Source: Zeugodacus cucurbitae
Taxonomy: Eukaryota; Arthropoda; Insecta; Diptera; Tephritidae
NCBI RefSeq assembly: GCF_028554725.1
Contig: NC_071670.1
Span: 8,112,501-8,176,500, forward strand
Direction: 5' to 3'
DNA: 64,000 nucleotides
The translations under genes and the position numbers were made by a program. Below are positions 38,901 through 49,091 of the stretch, piece by piece. Position 1 is the first letter of the stretch, and the number at the start of each line of letters is the position of its first letter. The notes beneath the pieces were generated by a model that did not search any database, was not told the origin of the DNA, and worked only from the letters and a program-made list of their open reading frames with translations.

Positions 38901-38953
38901 CGGCTATAATCGCTTAAAGCGGTTCCTACGCCAAATATATATATATATATATA
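35907..38953 (+). mobile_element. RTE-like non-LTR retrotransposon, near full-length
   Basis: A single-ORF LINE. Its left edge is close to CCCATAAAAAAATCTCCCC; compared with the copy at 61112 it lacks about 230 bp of upstream untranslated sequence. The 3'UTR is very short (about 18 nt) and the element ends in (AT)n at 38935-38953, a 3' microsatellite tail as expected of RTE-type elements rather than poly(A). No clear target-site duplication is visible. It is inserted in the element at 35651-40113. Confidence 0.85.
35927..38917 (+). CDS. RTE-type endonuclease/reverse transcriptase, intact (996 aa)
   Basis: The frame encodes an apurinic-like endonuclease followed by a reverse transcriptase, the proteins that nick target DNA and prime cDNA synthesis for LINE transposition. 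Endonuclease, about residues 29-272: N33 in TWNVRT, E62 in VQEVRW, H131, D167/N169 in LGDFNA, D236 in IDHVVI and terminal D262/H263 in SDHYLVA. Reverse transcriptase, about 500-790: KNNKAAGADG, NYRGISLL, D635 in FIDFKAAFD and the YADD box at 732-735. The C-terminal part has RRTKIKLYKSLIIPVLMYGA, QRLRWLGHVVRM and a basic GSRGRGRPPLRW. All catalytic residues I can place are present and there is no stop, so it may be recently active. The frame stays open upstream of the ATG in the copy at 61112, without another ATG. Vertebrate-named homologues (craniofacial development protein 2-like) derive from this endonuclease class. Confidence 0.9.
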   Translation: MKANTEPRMRNPPFDDDPCKRTKDHDLRACTWNVRTLNWEGASAQLVDVLIQLKADITAVQEVRWTGQGRKKVGPCDIYYSGHIKERKFGVGFVVGERLRRRVLAFTPVDERLATIRIKARFFNISLICAHAPTEEKDDVTKDAFYERLERTYERCPRHDVKIVLGDFNARVGKEGVFGTTVGKFSLHDETSPNGLRLIDFAGARNMVVCSTRFQHKKIHQATWLSPDRNTRNQIDHVVIDGRHVSSVLDVRTLRGPNIDSDHYLVAAKIRTRLCAAKNARQQTQGRFAVEKLQSQPTAERFSTRLALLLSESTHQHLDIRELWNGISNSLHTAAAETIGLRQRQKTSWYDENCRSAVERKQTAYLATLRSTTTRSGWDRYRELKREARRICRRKKKEAEMREYEKLEKLADMGNARKFYEKMRRLTEGFKTGALSCRDREGNLVADVQSTLGLWREHFSDLLNGSESTTPGDGEPDSPIDDDGIDVPLPDHEEIRIAITRLKNNKAAGADGLPAELFKYGGEELIRCMHQLLCRIWSEESMPDDWNLSVLCPIHKKGDPTICANYRGISLLNIAYKVLSSVLCERLKPTVNELIGPYQCGFRPGKSTMDQIFTMRQILEKTRERRIDTHHLFIDFKAAFDSTKRSCLYAAMSEFGIPAKLIRLCKLTLSNTKSSVRIGKDLSEPFDTKRGFRQGDSLSCDFFNLLLEKIIRAAELNREGTIFYKSVQLLAYADDIDIIGSNNRAVCSAFSRLDKEAKRMGLVVNEDKTKYLLSSNKQSAHSRLGSHVTVDSHNFEVVDNFVYLGTSINNTNNVSLEIQRRITLANRCYFGLSRQLKSKVLSRRTKIKLYKSLIIPVLMYGAEAWTMTTSDETTLGVFERKVLRKIFGPLNIGNGEYRRRWNDELYDLYDDIDIVQRIKRQRLRWLGHVVRMEENTPALKVFDAVPAGGSRGRGRPPLRWKDQVQSDLASLGVSNWRQKAKRRNEWRALVDSAIIA

Positions 38954-40273
38954 ATTAGGTATATGGGAGCTAGGAGATGTTATTATCCGATTTTAATCAT
39001 TTGGAACAGAACAATATTAGAATTAAACTATTTCCTCTGAATTATATTAAATTATCTGAGAGATTTATCCATATTTTCGGTTAAAATTTACCCATAGGCG
39101 CTGAGTTCAACATGTTCAATATCTGGGGCCTTGAAAAGTTATAGTCCGTTTTCGACAAATTTTTCACAAATGAAGCCAGTAATGATATACACAATTTATG
39201 TAAAGTTTTATTCCGCTATCTTCATTGGTTCCTTATGTATGCAATATAAAGTGAAGGATTCAGATGGAATTCAAAATTGAGTTATAAGGAAAGTAGTCGT
39301 GGTTGTGAATCGATTGCGCACATTTTTTATCCGTGTTATCAGGGTGTCAAGAAAATATTATATACCGAAATTCATTGAAATCTGTCGAGTAGTTCCTGAG
39401 ATATGGTTTTTGACCCATAAGTGGGCGATGCCACGGCCATTTTTGATTTTGTAAAAAAATCTGAGTACAGCTCCCTTCTGCTATTTGCAAAATTTAGTGT
39501 TTATGACGTGTTTCGTTAGTGAGTTCACTCACTTTTAGTAATTTTCAACCTAACCTTTGCATGGGAGGTGGGCGTGGTTATTATCCGATTCCAACTGTTT
39601 TCATGGTGTGTGGTGGGGTACGTAAGAGAATCGACTGCAGAAAGTTTGGTTTATATAGCTTCATTGGTTTGCGAGATATATACAATTAACCGATTTGGGG
39701 GCGGGCCACGCCCACTTCCCCAAAAAAATTACATCCAAATATGCCCCTTCCTAGTGCGATCCTTTATTCCAAATTATAACTGTTATAACTTTATTTCTGG
39801 CTTAGTTATGACACTTTATGTGTTTATGGTTTTCGCCATTTTGGTGGCAATCGTCCGATTTTGCCCATTTTCGAAAGCAACCCTCTCACGGTCCCAAGGA
39901 ACATGTGTTCCAAGTTTCAATACGATATCTCAATTTTTTTACTCAAGTTATCGCTTGCACGGACATTCGGACGGACAGACATCCGAATTTCAACTCCACT
40001 CGTCATCATGATCATTTATATATAACCCCATATCTAACTCTTTTATTTCTTTGTGACACAAACAACCGTTATGTGAACAAAACTATAAACAACATGAAGC
40101 GAGAGTATAAAAAAATAATAAATAAAAATAATTTGAAAAATCAATTGAATTAGTACTTTCCAAAGCATCCCAGGCAACTTATTAATTTTATTTTATTGTT
40201 TTCTTTTTTTTTCAAATAACAGCAATAATGTCAAAAAATCTACAAACACAAACAATTTTTTTCCAAAAAAAAA

Positions 40274-42241
40274 ATGTTATTTTTCATCTGGTTTCATTTG
40301 GGCCTTGTAGAAGCTTGTTCAACAAATTTTGATAAAACAATCCCAGCAGTTCCTTGTGAGAATAATCTAACGTGTGGTCGTAATGAGCCACATATTATGT
40401 GCGAGGTAAGGCACAGTTAATCGAATGAATCATTCGCGATCGGAATAAAAAAATTACGAATAATTGCGAATAATTCGCAAGTGTAATAGAAGATCATGAC
40501 GTAATAAAGAACAACTCTCCAAGAAAGGGAGAAGATTCATCAGGAACGATCATTATAATTTCTTCCAAATCAAGACTCCGTAAAACTAAGTGATCTATGC
40601 ATCTTATGACTTATATGTACCAAAATACAGTCCAAATTCTATTTTCTTTTAAACTTAGTCTCGCCCACCAAAGTGCCAGCCATTTGAATCTCTTAAAGTC
40701 GGCGCTGATGAAATTTATTACTTTTTACTTGGTCACAATGGCATACGGAATCGAGTGGCAAAACAGTATAATATTGCAAATATGAATATCGTGGTAAGTG
40801 GACGGTGAGAGAGGTATTTCCTAAAGTACGTATTGATATTTGCGAATCCAGCAAGAAAAGACATCAGATGAGGTTCAAGAATTCCTTTATATGAAATAAC
40901 CGTGCTAAATAACTGTAGATGATACGAGGACACAGAATTGAACAGATTCTCAGAACTCGTTCGAAGTGGAGTGTAGTCTTTTAAAAAGTATATGGTTATA
41001 TGCAAGGGTTAGATTTCTCGACTTTGTAATCCCTTATGATCTTCCCTAATAGTTCTTCTTATATATAAGCCAGGTTTCTTTTTAATACCCTTGACCGCAA
41101 GCTCACAATTAATCCAGCTTCTGAGCTGTGGATGATCTGAGAGTTCATAGAACTTGAATTTCAACAAAAAATGTATTATTAAACAAGCTCCGGAGCTTCC
41201 GAGATCTAGGGACCTCAATCTTCACGAAGATCAAGCTGTAAGGACAACTTTTCTGTACCAATTGTCGTCTAGTGAGTTTGAGGGCATGGTTTATCAACTT
41301 CTGATAGGTGTAGGAGTTTTCAGGGGTGGCTGGAGATTCTGTGTATAAAAATGCTTTACTCGCTTTATCTTTACATATACTCGTATTATATCCCAAATGT
41401 CTTATCTCATCTTCATAACAGCATTGGAGTGCGCAATTGCAAACGAGAGCCGAACGTTATCTAAAAAGATGTCGCGTGGGACCTGATTATTGTCAAAGAA
41501 TTGGTAATATCTAGCAGACTTCCGGACAAAATTTTTCAGTTACACACACACATACACACCCTCTCTTTCTCCATCTCCTCTCCAACTTTAGGCCCCCCTG
41601 AAACGCATGTGAATCAAAATTATCACTTTCATCACGGTATGATACATCAGAAATGGCCGGCACATTTGGTACGCAAATGGTACAATGAATTCAACTACCG
41701 AGAAAAATGGAAGAATTTTAATAGAAAACGTAGAAGGGGCCTCATTGGCAACTACTCGCATTTAATTTATCCTACAGTCGAACTGATTGGTTGTAATGGC
41801 GCAAAGTAAGCGGTTTTGTGTGTTCCAGCGGTAACTAGCCATTTATCTAATTCATAATCATACTCAACAGTCTCTCCGACGGTTATCTCTTCGTTTGTTA
41901 TTACTGGCCGCGTACAAAGAAGAGATATCTAGAAGATTTTGTTTTTGGTGAACCTTGTTCAAAGTGCAATCCGGAGTTACCGGCTCGTTCTCGCGTCTTT
42001 CGTAGCCTATGTGGTATAGGTGAGTGTGTGGAAGTTTTGATAAAGTAAGTTGTTAATGTGTCACTGTATTTTCTCTGTTCTTATAGATTTAAAAATGATG
42101 ATGGTGAAAAATGGTAGAATTATAAGTAGTGCAATGAGCCTATTTGAAAGCTTTCGATATCAAGCTGTAACAAGCTTTCTTTTACTAATTTCTATTACTC
42201 GAAATATAGCATACTATTCAATAAAACCATTTTATTGGTGA
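40274..42241 (+). CDS. CAP/SCP (antigen 5-like) secreted protein, six exons (288 aa)
   Basis: Reading splice sites joins six exons: 40274-40405, 40659-40793, 41422-41503, 41592-41805, 41871-42019 and 42087-42241. All introns (253, 628, 88, 65 and 67 bp) are GT-AG, and phases match at every junction, giving 288 codons ending in TGA. Residues 1-15 resemble a short signal peptide. C28, C34 and C43 form the insect antigen-5 N-terminal cysteine cluster. HNGIRNRVA (from residue 70) and NMNIV-HWSAQL (exons 2/3) begin the CAP fold; WYNE carries E149; YSHLIYPTVELIGC ends at C184; FVCYYWP (C197) is the CAP2-like motif; C217, C220 and C235 follow. CAP proteins of this class are secreted. The histidine expected before YSH is N170, so the metal-binding tetrad is incomplete. 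Exon 6 ends in a hydrophobic segment (264-275) unusual for the family. The start is uncertain because of an A-run just before the ATG. Confidence 0.84.
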
Positions 42242-42353
42242 AAATTTTGAGCACAATCTAATGAAAATGTTTCTAGTTAATGGTTTTGAGAGACTTAGAC
42301 TCTAAGTTTACTTATTGAGAGCTTAAACTGTATGGAATATAGAACATAATGTT

Positions 42354-42359
42354 AATAAA
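42354..42359 (+). terminator. Candidate polyadenylation signal of the CAP gene
   Basis: AATAAA lies 113 bases after the CAP stop codon. It is the first exact hexamer downstream, ahead of the RTE copy that begins near 42536. Confidence 0.5.
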
Positions 42360-42535
42360 GGAGAGTTTCACCAAAAGAGAGCTGCAACTTCATTATTAGA
42401 ATTTGTTCTAGGCTACTTCGGGACAGATACACGATTTAACGAGAAGCTTTTTCAAACCCAAAATATGCCTAGAGGTCTGCCATTGCCAGTTAACTTAATC
42501 CTTCGAGGCTTTCTTCGATTTTTTATTGGTACTTC

Positions 42536-43325
42536 GTTTTTATGTGGTGGGTCCCAAACCCTACGCACAACCGCAGAAGCGGGTTCGCCTTCAAACGGAT
42601 GTTTGTTAGCTAACCAGAGGATACTTGGTCTAAACCCGCATGTCATGAGCTGCTTGAATCATGTGGAGAAGAATCATTTCTGGCCACTTCCAAGTGAATG
42701 ACAATCAAAAACTTTCCTCACTTACGTGAACTTCTACACATGATCCCATCCTCCCACGCCACTGCTGACAGTCTTAACTTCGAAGTCGTAGATAATTTCG
42801 TATACCTGAGAACCAGAATCAACAACACGAACAATGTCAGCCTCGAAATCCAGCGCAGAATCACTCTTGCCAACGGGTGCTACTTTGTACTGAGTAGGCA
42901 ATTGAAAAGTAAAGTCCTCTCTCGACGAACCAAAATCAAACTCTACAAGTCGCTTATCATACCCGTCCTGCTTTATGGTGCCGAAGCTTGGACGATGTCA
43001 ACATCAGATGAGACGATGGAACGAGTTATAGGACGACATTGACATAGTTCAGCGAATAAAAAGACAGCGGCTACGCTGGCTAGGTCATGTTGTCCGAATG
43101 GACGAAAACACTCCAGCTCTGAAAGTGTTCGATGCATTACCCGCCGGAGGAAGCCGAGGAAGGGGAAGGCCTCCACTCCGTTGGAGGGACCAGGTGGAAA
43201 GTGACCTGGTTACACTTGGAATCTCCAACTGGCGCCGAACAGCGAAGAAAAGAGAGGAGTGGCGCGCTCTCATCGATTCGGCTATAACCGGCTAAACGGT
43301 TCAACGCCAATTACATACATACATA
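42536..43325 (+). mobile_element. RTE copy 2: inverted 5' segment plus 3' end
   Basis: Positions 42536-42749 are the reverse complement of the RTE 5' untranslated region seen at 61112-61350 (landmarks GTGGTGGGTCCCAA, CCCTACGCACAACCGC, GATACTTGGTCTAAA, TTTCCTCACTTACGTGAACT). From about 42751 the sequence runs in sense orientation and matches the intact copy from 38281 to its end. An internal deletion of about 90-100 bp near 43015 breaks the frame. The tail is (TACA)n at about 43311-43325, different from the other copies. It lies about 290 bp past the CAP stop codon. Not functional. Confidence 0.85.
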
Positions 43326-44960
43326 CAATCCTTCGGAAGGACTCTTCGGTCTTCCACAAGATATGACAAGGTATGAATAAAAGTGTGGTCTATATGAATA
43401 TTGGATTTATTGAAAGATATATTTTTTTTTTAATTGAAACGAAGAAACGATTCCGATGCATTTTTTAAATGGTTTAAGTTGGCTTAACAGTTTAACTTTG
43501 GTGTTTTTGAAATCTGTTTTTGTAATTGATATGTAATACTAATTACTAGCTTGTATATTCCAGCTTGATTTCATCTCAATGCCACTTGCTTCCTTGCTTC
43601 TTGCATTAATCCGCATTTTCGTTCTTTGATTTCACTCATTTCCCCCTTAATTTAATTGACCCTCACCTTCTTATGCATTATTCGTTTCCACACATTTCAT
43701 TTCAAGGTGAAGGCAATGATTTTCAGCAATTGTTCGTCTATTAATACAGCTTGTTCTTCCCAAAAATTACCACACCAGTGGTATTGCTTTTGTAATTGCA
43801 TTTTCTTTCAGATTTTAGCCGCAACAAGAGCAATTACCTTTTCCAAATCGATTTTATTACAATCGATGTTGTATGTGTTGTTGTTGTTGCTAGACATGTT
43901 TAAACCTTTCAATTCACTTGCTGTAATGTCTCATACTGTTGTTATACTGACATTGTACCGCAGTCAGCTGCCGTCGGGATGCAAGTAGCAGCAGCAACAA
44001 CAACATGTACGTCACCACCTGCCGTTCCAGACGCCATTCGTTTGGCGCCAGTCGAATTCGTCATAGGCGCACACATTTGCTTAGGCTTAATGACGTTTCG
44101 ACAGTCAGCACAACAAAAACAAATTCGGTTATTTGTCTGTCTGTCTGCTCATTTCTTACTATGCAGTCTTTTGAAGAAATAAGTAGTTAAGTTTCTAACT
44201 GCGTTAGAAAGGTCACAGTGTCACGCCCTACTGTGTCGAGTTGGACCCTTAAATATGTTTTGTATTGAAAAGCCGTTGCTCTTAATTGAGTTATTGCAAA
44301 GATTTGCGATTGGCAACCGGAAGTGAGTTGACTTGATAAGGTTCTGGATAAATTGATTTGACTTAATATGTGCTGAAGACCACACCAATCCATGAAAAGT
44401 TGGTCTCTTCTATACTACCTAAAGCCAGAGAAAATCTACTTAGAAATCATTACTCAAAAAACATCTACCCTTGCCTCCTCCTTAGTTGGGTTTCACGATC
44501 ATCTGTATACCCCATAACTCAACCAAGTCTACACATATCCCTCGATAGTTTTAAAACATCACTATCATATATATCAAACCACATGATATAAATGTCATAT
44601 GAGTTGTGAAAAGTGAGTGGAATCTACTTAGAGCTTGAAATAACGAGTAAAACTTTGTAATATAAAAATTGCAAGTCTTAAGTCGCCACATGCATGAGTT
44701 AGTATGAAGAACTAAGTTTCAAGAAGACATATTGGAGCATCTTATATTAATATTTGCTCTTATGGAAGTTCTCTGATGACGATCTAAGCATTGTTACATG
44801 AAACCGAATGTATTTACTGCTTTCGTGTACGCTAATCTCAAATAATCTATCAAATTCAGGTTATACTTAAGATTGATCTTAATGCCTTTTCGAAGAATTA
44901 TCCCAAATTTCATTATACGACACCAAATCCCTAGTATAAACCTAATTGAAAACCTTTTAA
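43326..44960. other. Intergenic DNA, no gene seen
   Basis: Frames up to 110 codons exist but show no domain. (TTG)n near 43877 and (CAG/CAA)n near 43986-44004 are the only repeats. Nothing else is supported. Confidence 0.5.
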
Positions 44961-46075
44961 GCTAACTGTTCCACAAGTTCAGTAATTATTTTATTTATTA
45001 TTTTATTGAAAACTATCGTGTAACTAGCTATTTTTATATTCGCTATTTACAGAAATTTCTGAAGACTGATTTAACCAAAAACCTTCGAAACAAAACGTTC
45101 TTCTACAAAATAAACGGATTTAATTGCATTGATCTAACTTTCAAGTTTATCACTATCATAAGATCCCTTAAATAGAACATTCCATGAGTTCAAAAGTCAG
45201 AATATACTTCAAACAAAGTGTTCCACAAGTTCAATAGCTATTTATTTCCATACCTTCATCATTTTAAACCCATTTAACATATTCATAAATTCATCTAATT
45301 ATTGCAATACTTTCAAGAATCATTTCATGAGTTCTTAACTCGAAAACAGCTTCCATAATACGTTCCAAAAGTTCAATTTGTTCTTGGTCTATACTTAATT
45401 TTGTCTATCAACCTATAGCACTTAATATTAGTATATTCCTTCAACATTTTAAGAGAAAATTACCCCAAAACACTACTAATAAAGCGTTCCACAAGTTCAA
45501 CAACTTCTCAGTTCCAAAAAGGATATTAACAGTTCCCTATTTTTTGCTTAAATCATATTCACAACTTAAATATTGTTTACCTACAATTCAAATACTATTT
45601 TTTTACAAAGCCTAGTCTTCATTTCATGAGTTCAAAAGTCAGAAACTACTTCAGACAAGCTGTTCCACAAGTTCAATAGCTATTACTTTGAGTATCTTTA
45701 TCAATTTAAAGCTATAACAAGTTCAACCCATCTGCACAACAAGCTATCACATAAAATTGCCTAATTATTTCAATACTTTCACGCTTAACACAATTTACGA
45801 GCTCTTAAATCGGAAGCCGCTTCGTTAATCCGTTTCACAAGTTCAATGAGTCCTTTGGTCGAAATCTAATTTTGTTTACCAGAATACAGTAGTTAATATT
45901 AGTATCGTCTTTCTACATTCTCATAGAAAACGACCCCAAAACTCTTTCCAAAACTGTTCCACAAGTTCAACAGCTCTTCATTTCAAAATTTTACATAAAA
46001 AGTTCCCAACTTTTTGCTTAAATATAATACAAAATTCAAATCTGGTTTATCTACAATTCGAGAACTCTTTTTTAC
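44961..46075. repeat. Higher-order tandem repeat, GTTCCACAAGTTCAA motif
   Basis: GTTCCACAAGTTCAA or a variant starts at 44968, 45220, 45362, 45486, 45662, 45832 and 45956. The three motifs at 45220, 45362 and 45486 correspond in order to those at 45662, 45832 and 45956 (offsets 442, 470 and 470), because flanking text repeats too: CATGAGTTCAAAAGTCAGAA at 45183 and 45625, CAATACTTTCA near 45306 and 45769, and TTTTTTGCTTAAAT-type sequence near 45540 and 46010. A trimer of about 125-175-bp units was therefore duplicated as a block. Confidence 0.82.
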
Positions 46076-48269
46076 AATGTTGAGTCCACTAATCCGACGC
46101 TTCTTCGGAACACTTTGCTTGACAACAATGTCTGCCGCCTAGATAATCAGTCTAATAGCCACAGTCTACGATGTCGTGCAATGTTTCAGCCTTCCTGCAG
46201 CTTATCTGAGTATTCTACTTACAATCTAATACGCAATCACAGTGTCTTTTGCTCATTCAATCGATCTACAGATCATTCATAGTTACTTCGCAACTTATTC
46301 CCAGCGTTTTTCGTTCGGCCGTTCGTCCACCGGTCGATCAGTCGATGCGTCCGTCCGTCCAAATTTAACCGCCCGTCCATCATATCAGCCATTGCGCTCA
46401 CAAAGACTGTCCGCCCCCTTTGTGCGGCTGTCGTTTCTGTTCAAATTATTTTAATTTATCATTGCATGGCGAGTTAATGGGCAACAGGATAAGGGCTAAG
46501 ACTATGGCTATTGAAAGGCGGCGGCAGACAAAATCCAGTTGAAAATAAAAAAAAACAGAGAAACACTGTAATAATATAGTACAAAAACAATGTGAAATTG
46601 ACAACAACAACAACTACAACACTGTTGCATTGTGCGCTACACCTGAGTGCATGCAGCTAAGAAAATAGGCGCAAAACAGAATTACGGAAAATTTTTGGAA
46701 AAATTAAGATTGTTGTGGCGGTAATACAATATCGATGTGTGTGTGTGTGTGTGAAAAGATGCTAACAGAGGGTTGGAAATTTCTAATCCGTCGGCCGTAA
46801 TCACCAATAACAGCAACAACATCTATATACTACTGTTGTTGTTGTTGCTGCACCTACTACCACAACCAACAGTTGACCATGAAACACACACTAAGCCAAC
46901 TCTACTTATAAATCCAGGTAAAACCGTTTTCCTTGGAACTAACACCATAAGACAAGGCAAGCTGTGAAGGCGAGGAAAATCGCAAGAGGCTGGCCAGCAG
47001 CACAAGAAAAAAAATTACAAACACACATACATATGTATGAGCCTATCTTGCGTGTATTAACCAAGGATTAAGTGCATGCGTATCCTGCCGTGCCCGCCTA
47101 CCTGCTGTGCACCTTTGCGCATGCGCAGCCAGCATGCACAGTCTGCTGCCACTTCTCCTTCTTCTCTGCCGCTGCTGCTTGCATTTTTCTCGCATTTCAA
47201 TGCACATTCTTCATTGTCATTGTCGACAAGTGTCGCCGATGTGTCATTAGATTTGCTTAACGGTCGCCATTTATCAATAATACGCACCGCTTTCGTTATG
47301 CTTCGTGAGTTTGTGTATGCCTCTGTGTTCGTGCATCTTTTTTTGCTTCATTGCACATTTATTTTTATTACTCAAACGCTTTGTTTTGGCTTACAGCATA
47401 TTTGCATCAGCGAATTTTTACAAAAAAAAAAACTTCTTATTATTTTTGCTTTATTATAAAAGTATTGACCTTTCACGAAAATTATACCTTCTTGAGCTGT
47501 AAAAATTTGCTTTGTGCCAAATTCACTGTTACTTTCTATAATAGTTCCTTTATTAGTTGAGGTTTTGAAGGTGTGATGATATTTAAAACCGCAGCTAACA
47601 GGAATTTAGTAAATATTTAAGGGTAAACATGAAATTTCATACAAGGACATTATGTATTATGAATGAATTTAAATTATGAAATTTTTTAATAAAAAAAATA
47701 AAAACCAATTTTTAAAATTTAGACTATAAAAAACTGAAAAAAATCGCTTCTGTTTTCTTCAAATTTTATTTTATTTTTATATCATAATTTAAAAAATCAT
47801 ATGGTATATTTATTTCTTAACAATTTTCTAGCTGTGTCATAAAGAGATTTAATCGGGTATACCATATGCTCGAAATTTGTGGTAAATTGAATTATAAACG
47901 AAGCTTTTTCGAAACCACCTTTTGGGAAACTCTTAAAAATATTCCATAAGTTTAACAATAGCTTTTTAAGACCCATAAACGCATCATTTAGCTATTAAAT
48001 TTGCCACAAGTGAGTTACTTTTATAATACATAGCTCCTATAAAAACACTCATTGGCTAACCCTTTCAAAACTGATCCATAAGATTTACAGCTTTTTAGTA
48101 CGAGTCTCTCTTTCCAACACATAATAAAAAACTAGTAACTTTCATTGAAAACACCTACTACAAATTGTAAAGGGTTTCAATAGGGACGCTACAAAAGTAG
48201 ACCGAAAAAACGCCGCCATATTTCGTCCTACTCTTTTGACATTTCTCTTCCGCAATGTGGTAAACCTAT
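46076..48269. other. Intergenic DNA with a (GT)n tract and a small duplication
   Basis: A (TG)n tract lies at 46736-46753 and (TTG)n at about 46835-46850. 46290-46400 is GC-rich with GTCCGTCCGTCC. TTCCATAAGTTTAACAATAG near 47943 and TCCATAAGATTTACAGCTTT near 48074 mark a diverged two-copy repeat of about 132 bp. Frames at 47057-47560 overlap one another, hold simple repeats and are not called. Confidence 0.5.
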
Positions 48270-48640
48270 TTCATTGTTCATCGAAAGATGTACGATCCAA
48301 CAACGAATTCGTAATTATTAAAATTCTGAGTCAGTGGCTTCAACTTTAAGAGAGCTACGTCCAATTTATGGTCGTCATAATCGTCCTGTCTGACCGCTCA
48401 AAGATAAACGAATATTTTTGGTCCGAATTGTATGATATGTACTTGGACAATATGTGGTTCCAACAGGACGGCGCCACAACCAACAACAGGGGAATGCCAA
48501 AATCGATTTACTGAATACCAAGTTTGGTGTACGAGTTATCTCACGAAAATTGGATTCAGCGCCTGGACTTCTGCAACGTGCCCGTGGTGGCCATGCAAAA
48601 AAAACAAAAATCGAGTTCCATACATAATGCCATAGAAAGT
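48270..48640 (+). pseudogene. Decayed Tc1/mariner-superfamily transposase relic
   Basis: Short stretches in several frames resemble a widespread insect DDE transposase. A helix-turn-helix-like piece at about 48325-48395 reads VASTLRELRPIYGRHNRP. A catalytic-domain piece at about 48408-48485 reads INEYFWSELYDMYLDN and MWFQQDGAT; it is followed by a fragment resembling the family C-terminus (RARGGHA, about 48575-48600). The middle of the gene is missing, frames shift repeatedly and stops intervene. No terminal inverted repeats were found. Family assignment rests on remembered motifs. Confidence 0.55.
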
Positions 48641-49091
48641 ACTTTTACAGGAATCAAGAATTTCATTGATATCCCAAACCCCTATTGTTTTATTTAAAAG
48701 AAACGTTTGTTGCGCTCTTATAAGAACCCCCTTTACTTGTGTATAATTCAATTGAGATAAATTAATATTTTTCGAAAATCAGTTACAATGTCTAATAGCT
48801 ATATTTGTATAATCTTCGAATGACATTTGGGATAGTTTCAGCTCTCAATCGCAATACTCATCATCCGGTATTCTCCCAAACTTTCTCATACATACATTCA
48901 ATTAAGACCCAACTTAACAGTAAGCCTGCATCTTTAGAGATATTTCGGCGATTTATGAGTAACTCTATACTGGGAATAGTAGCTCGCGAAAGCCAGTTAT
49001 CGTCATCGCCCCAAGAACCAACAACCTATTGACTTCCTCAGAATGATTTTCCTCAATATAAAGCTTTGGCAACTTAGTTAAAGTGTACGAC
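48641..49091. other. Intergenic DNA, no gene seen
   Basis: AT-rich sequence between two transposon relics. Nothing recognisable. Confidence 0.5.

Larger units (their letters stand above)
35651..40113. mobile_element. Older repeat element with 14-bp inverted termini, split by an RTE insertion
   Basis: TTTTATACTCTCGC at 35691-35704 is the exact reverse complement of 40099-40112. The left arm starts with AACAAGTAAGGAAGGGCTAC and GTAACCGAAC; the right arm (about 38954-40113) carries GTTATTATCCGATT twice, CACGCCCAC, GGACATTCGGACGGACAGAC and AACCGTTATGTGAAC. This arrangement resembles abundant non-autonomous elements of flies, possibly DINE-1/Helentron-like (family placement from memory, uncertain). 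There is no transposase or helicase coding. The RTE at 35907-38953 interrupts it, so the older element was already in place. It ends about 160 bp upstream of the CAP gene start and may carry or disturb that gene's promoter. Confidence 0.72.

Noticed and set aside
43979..44190. Two overlapping frames rich in Thr and Arg
   Set aside because: Both arise from a (CAG/CAA)n tract; no family resemblance.
46655..46672. Extra copy of the 18-bp AGGCGC motif
   Set aside because: Only the right half (TAGGCGC) matches; the left half differs, so it was not counted.
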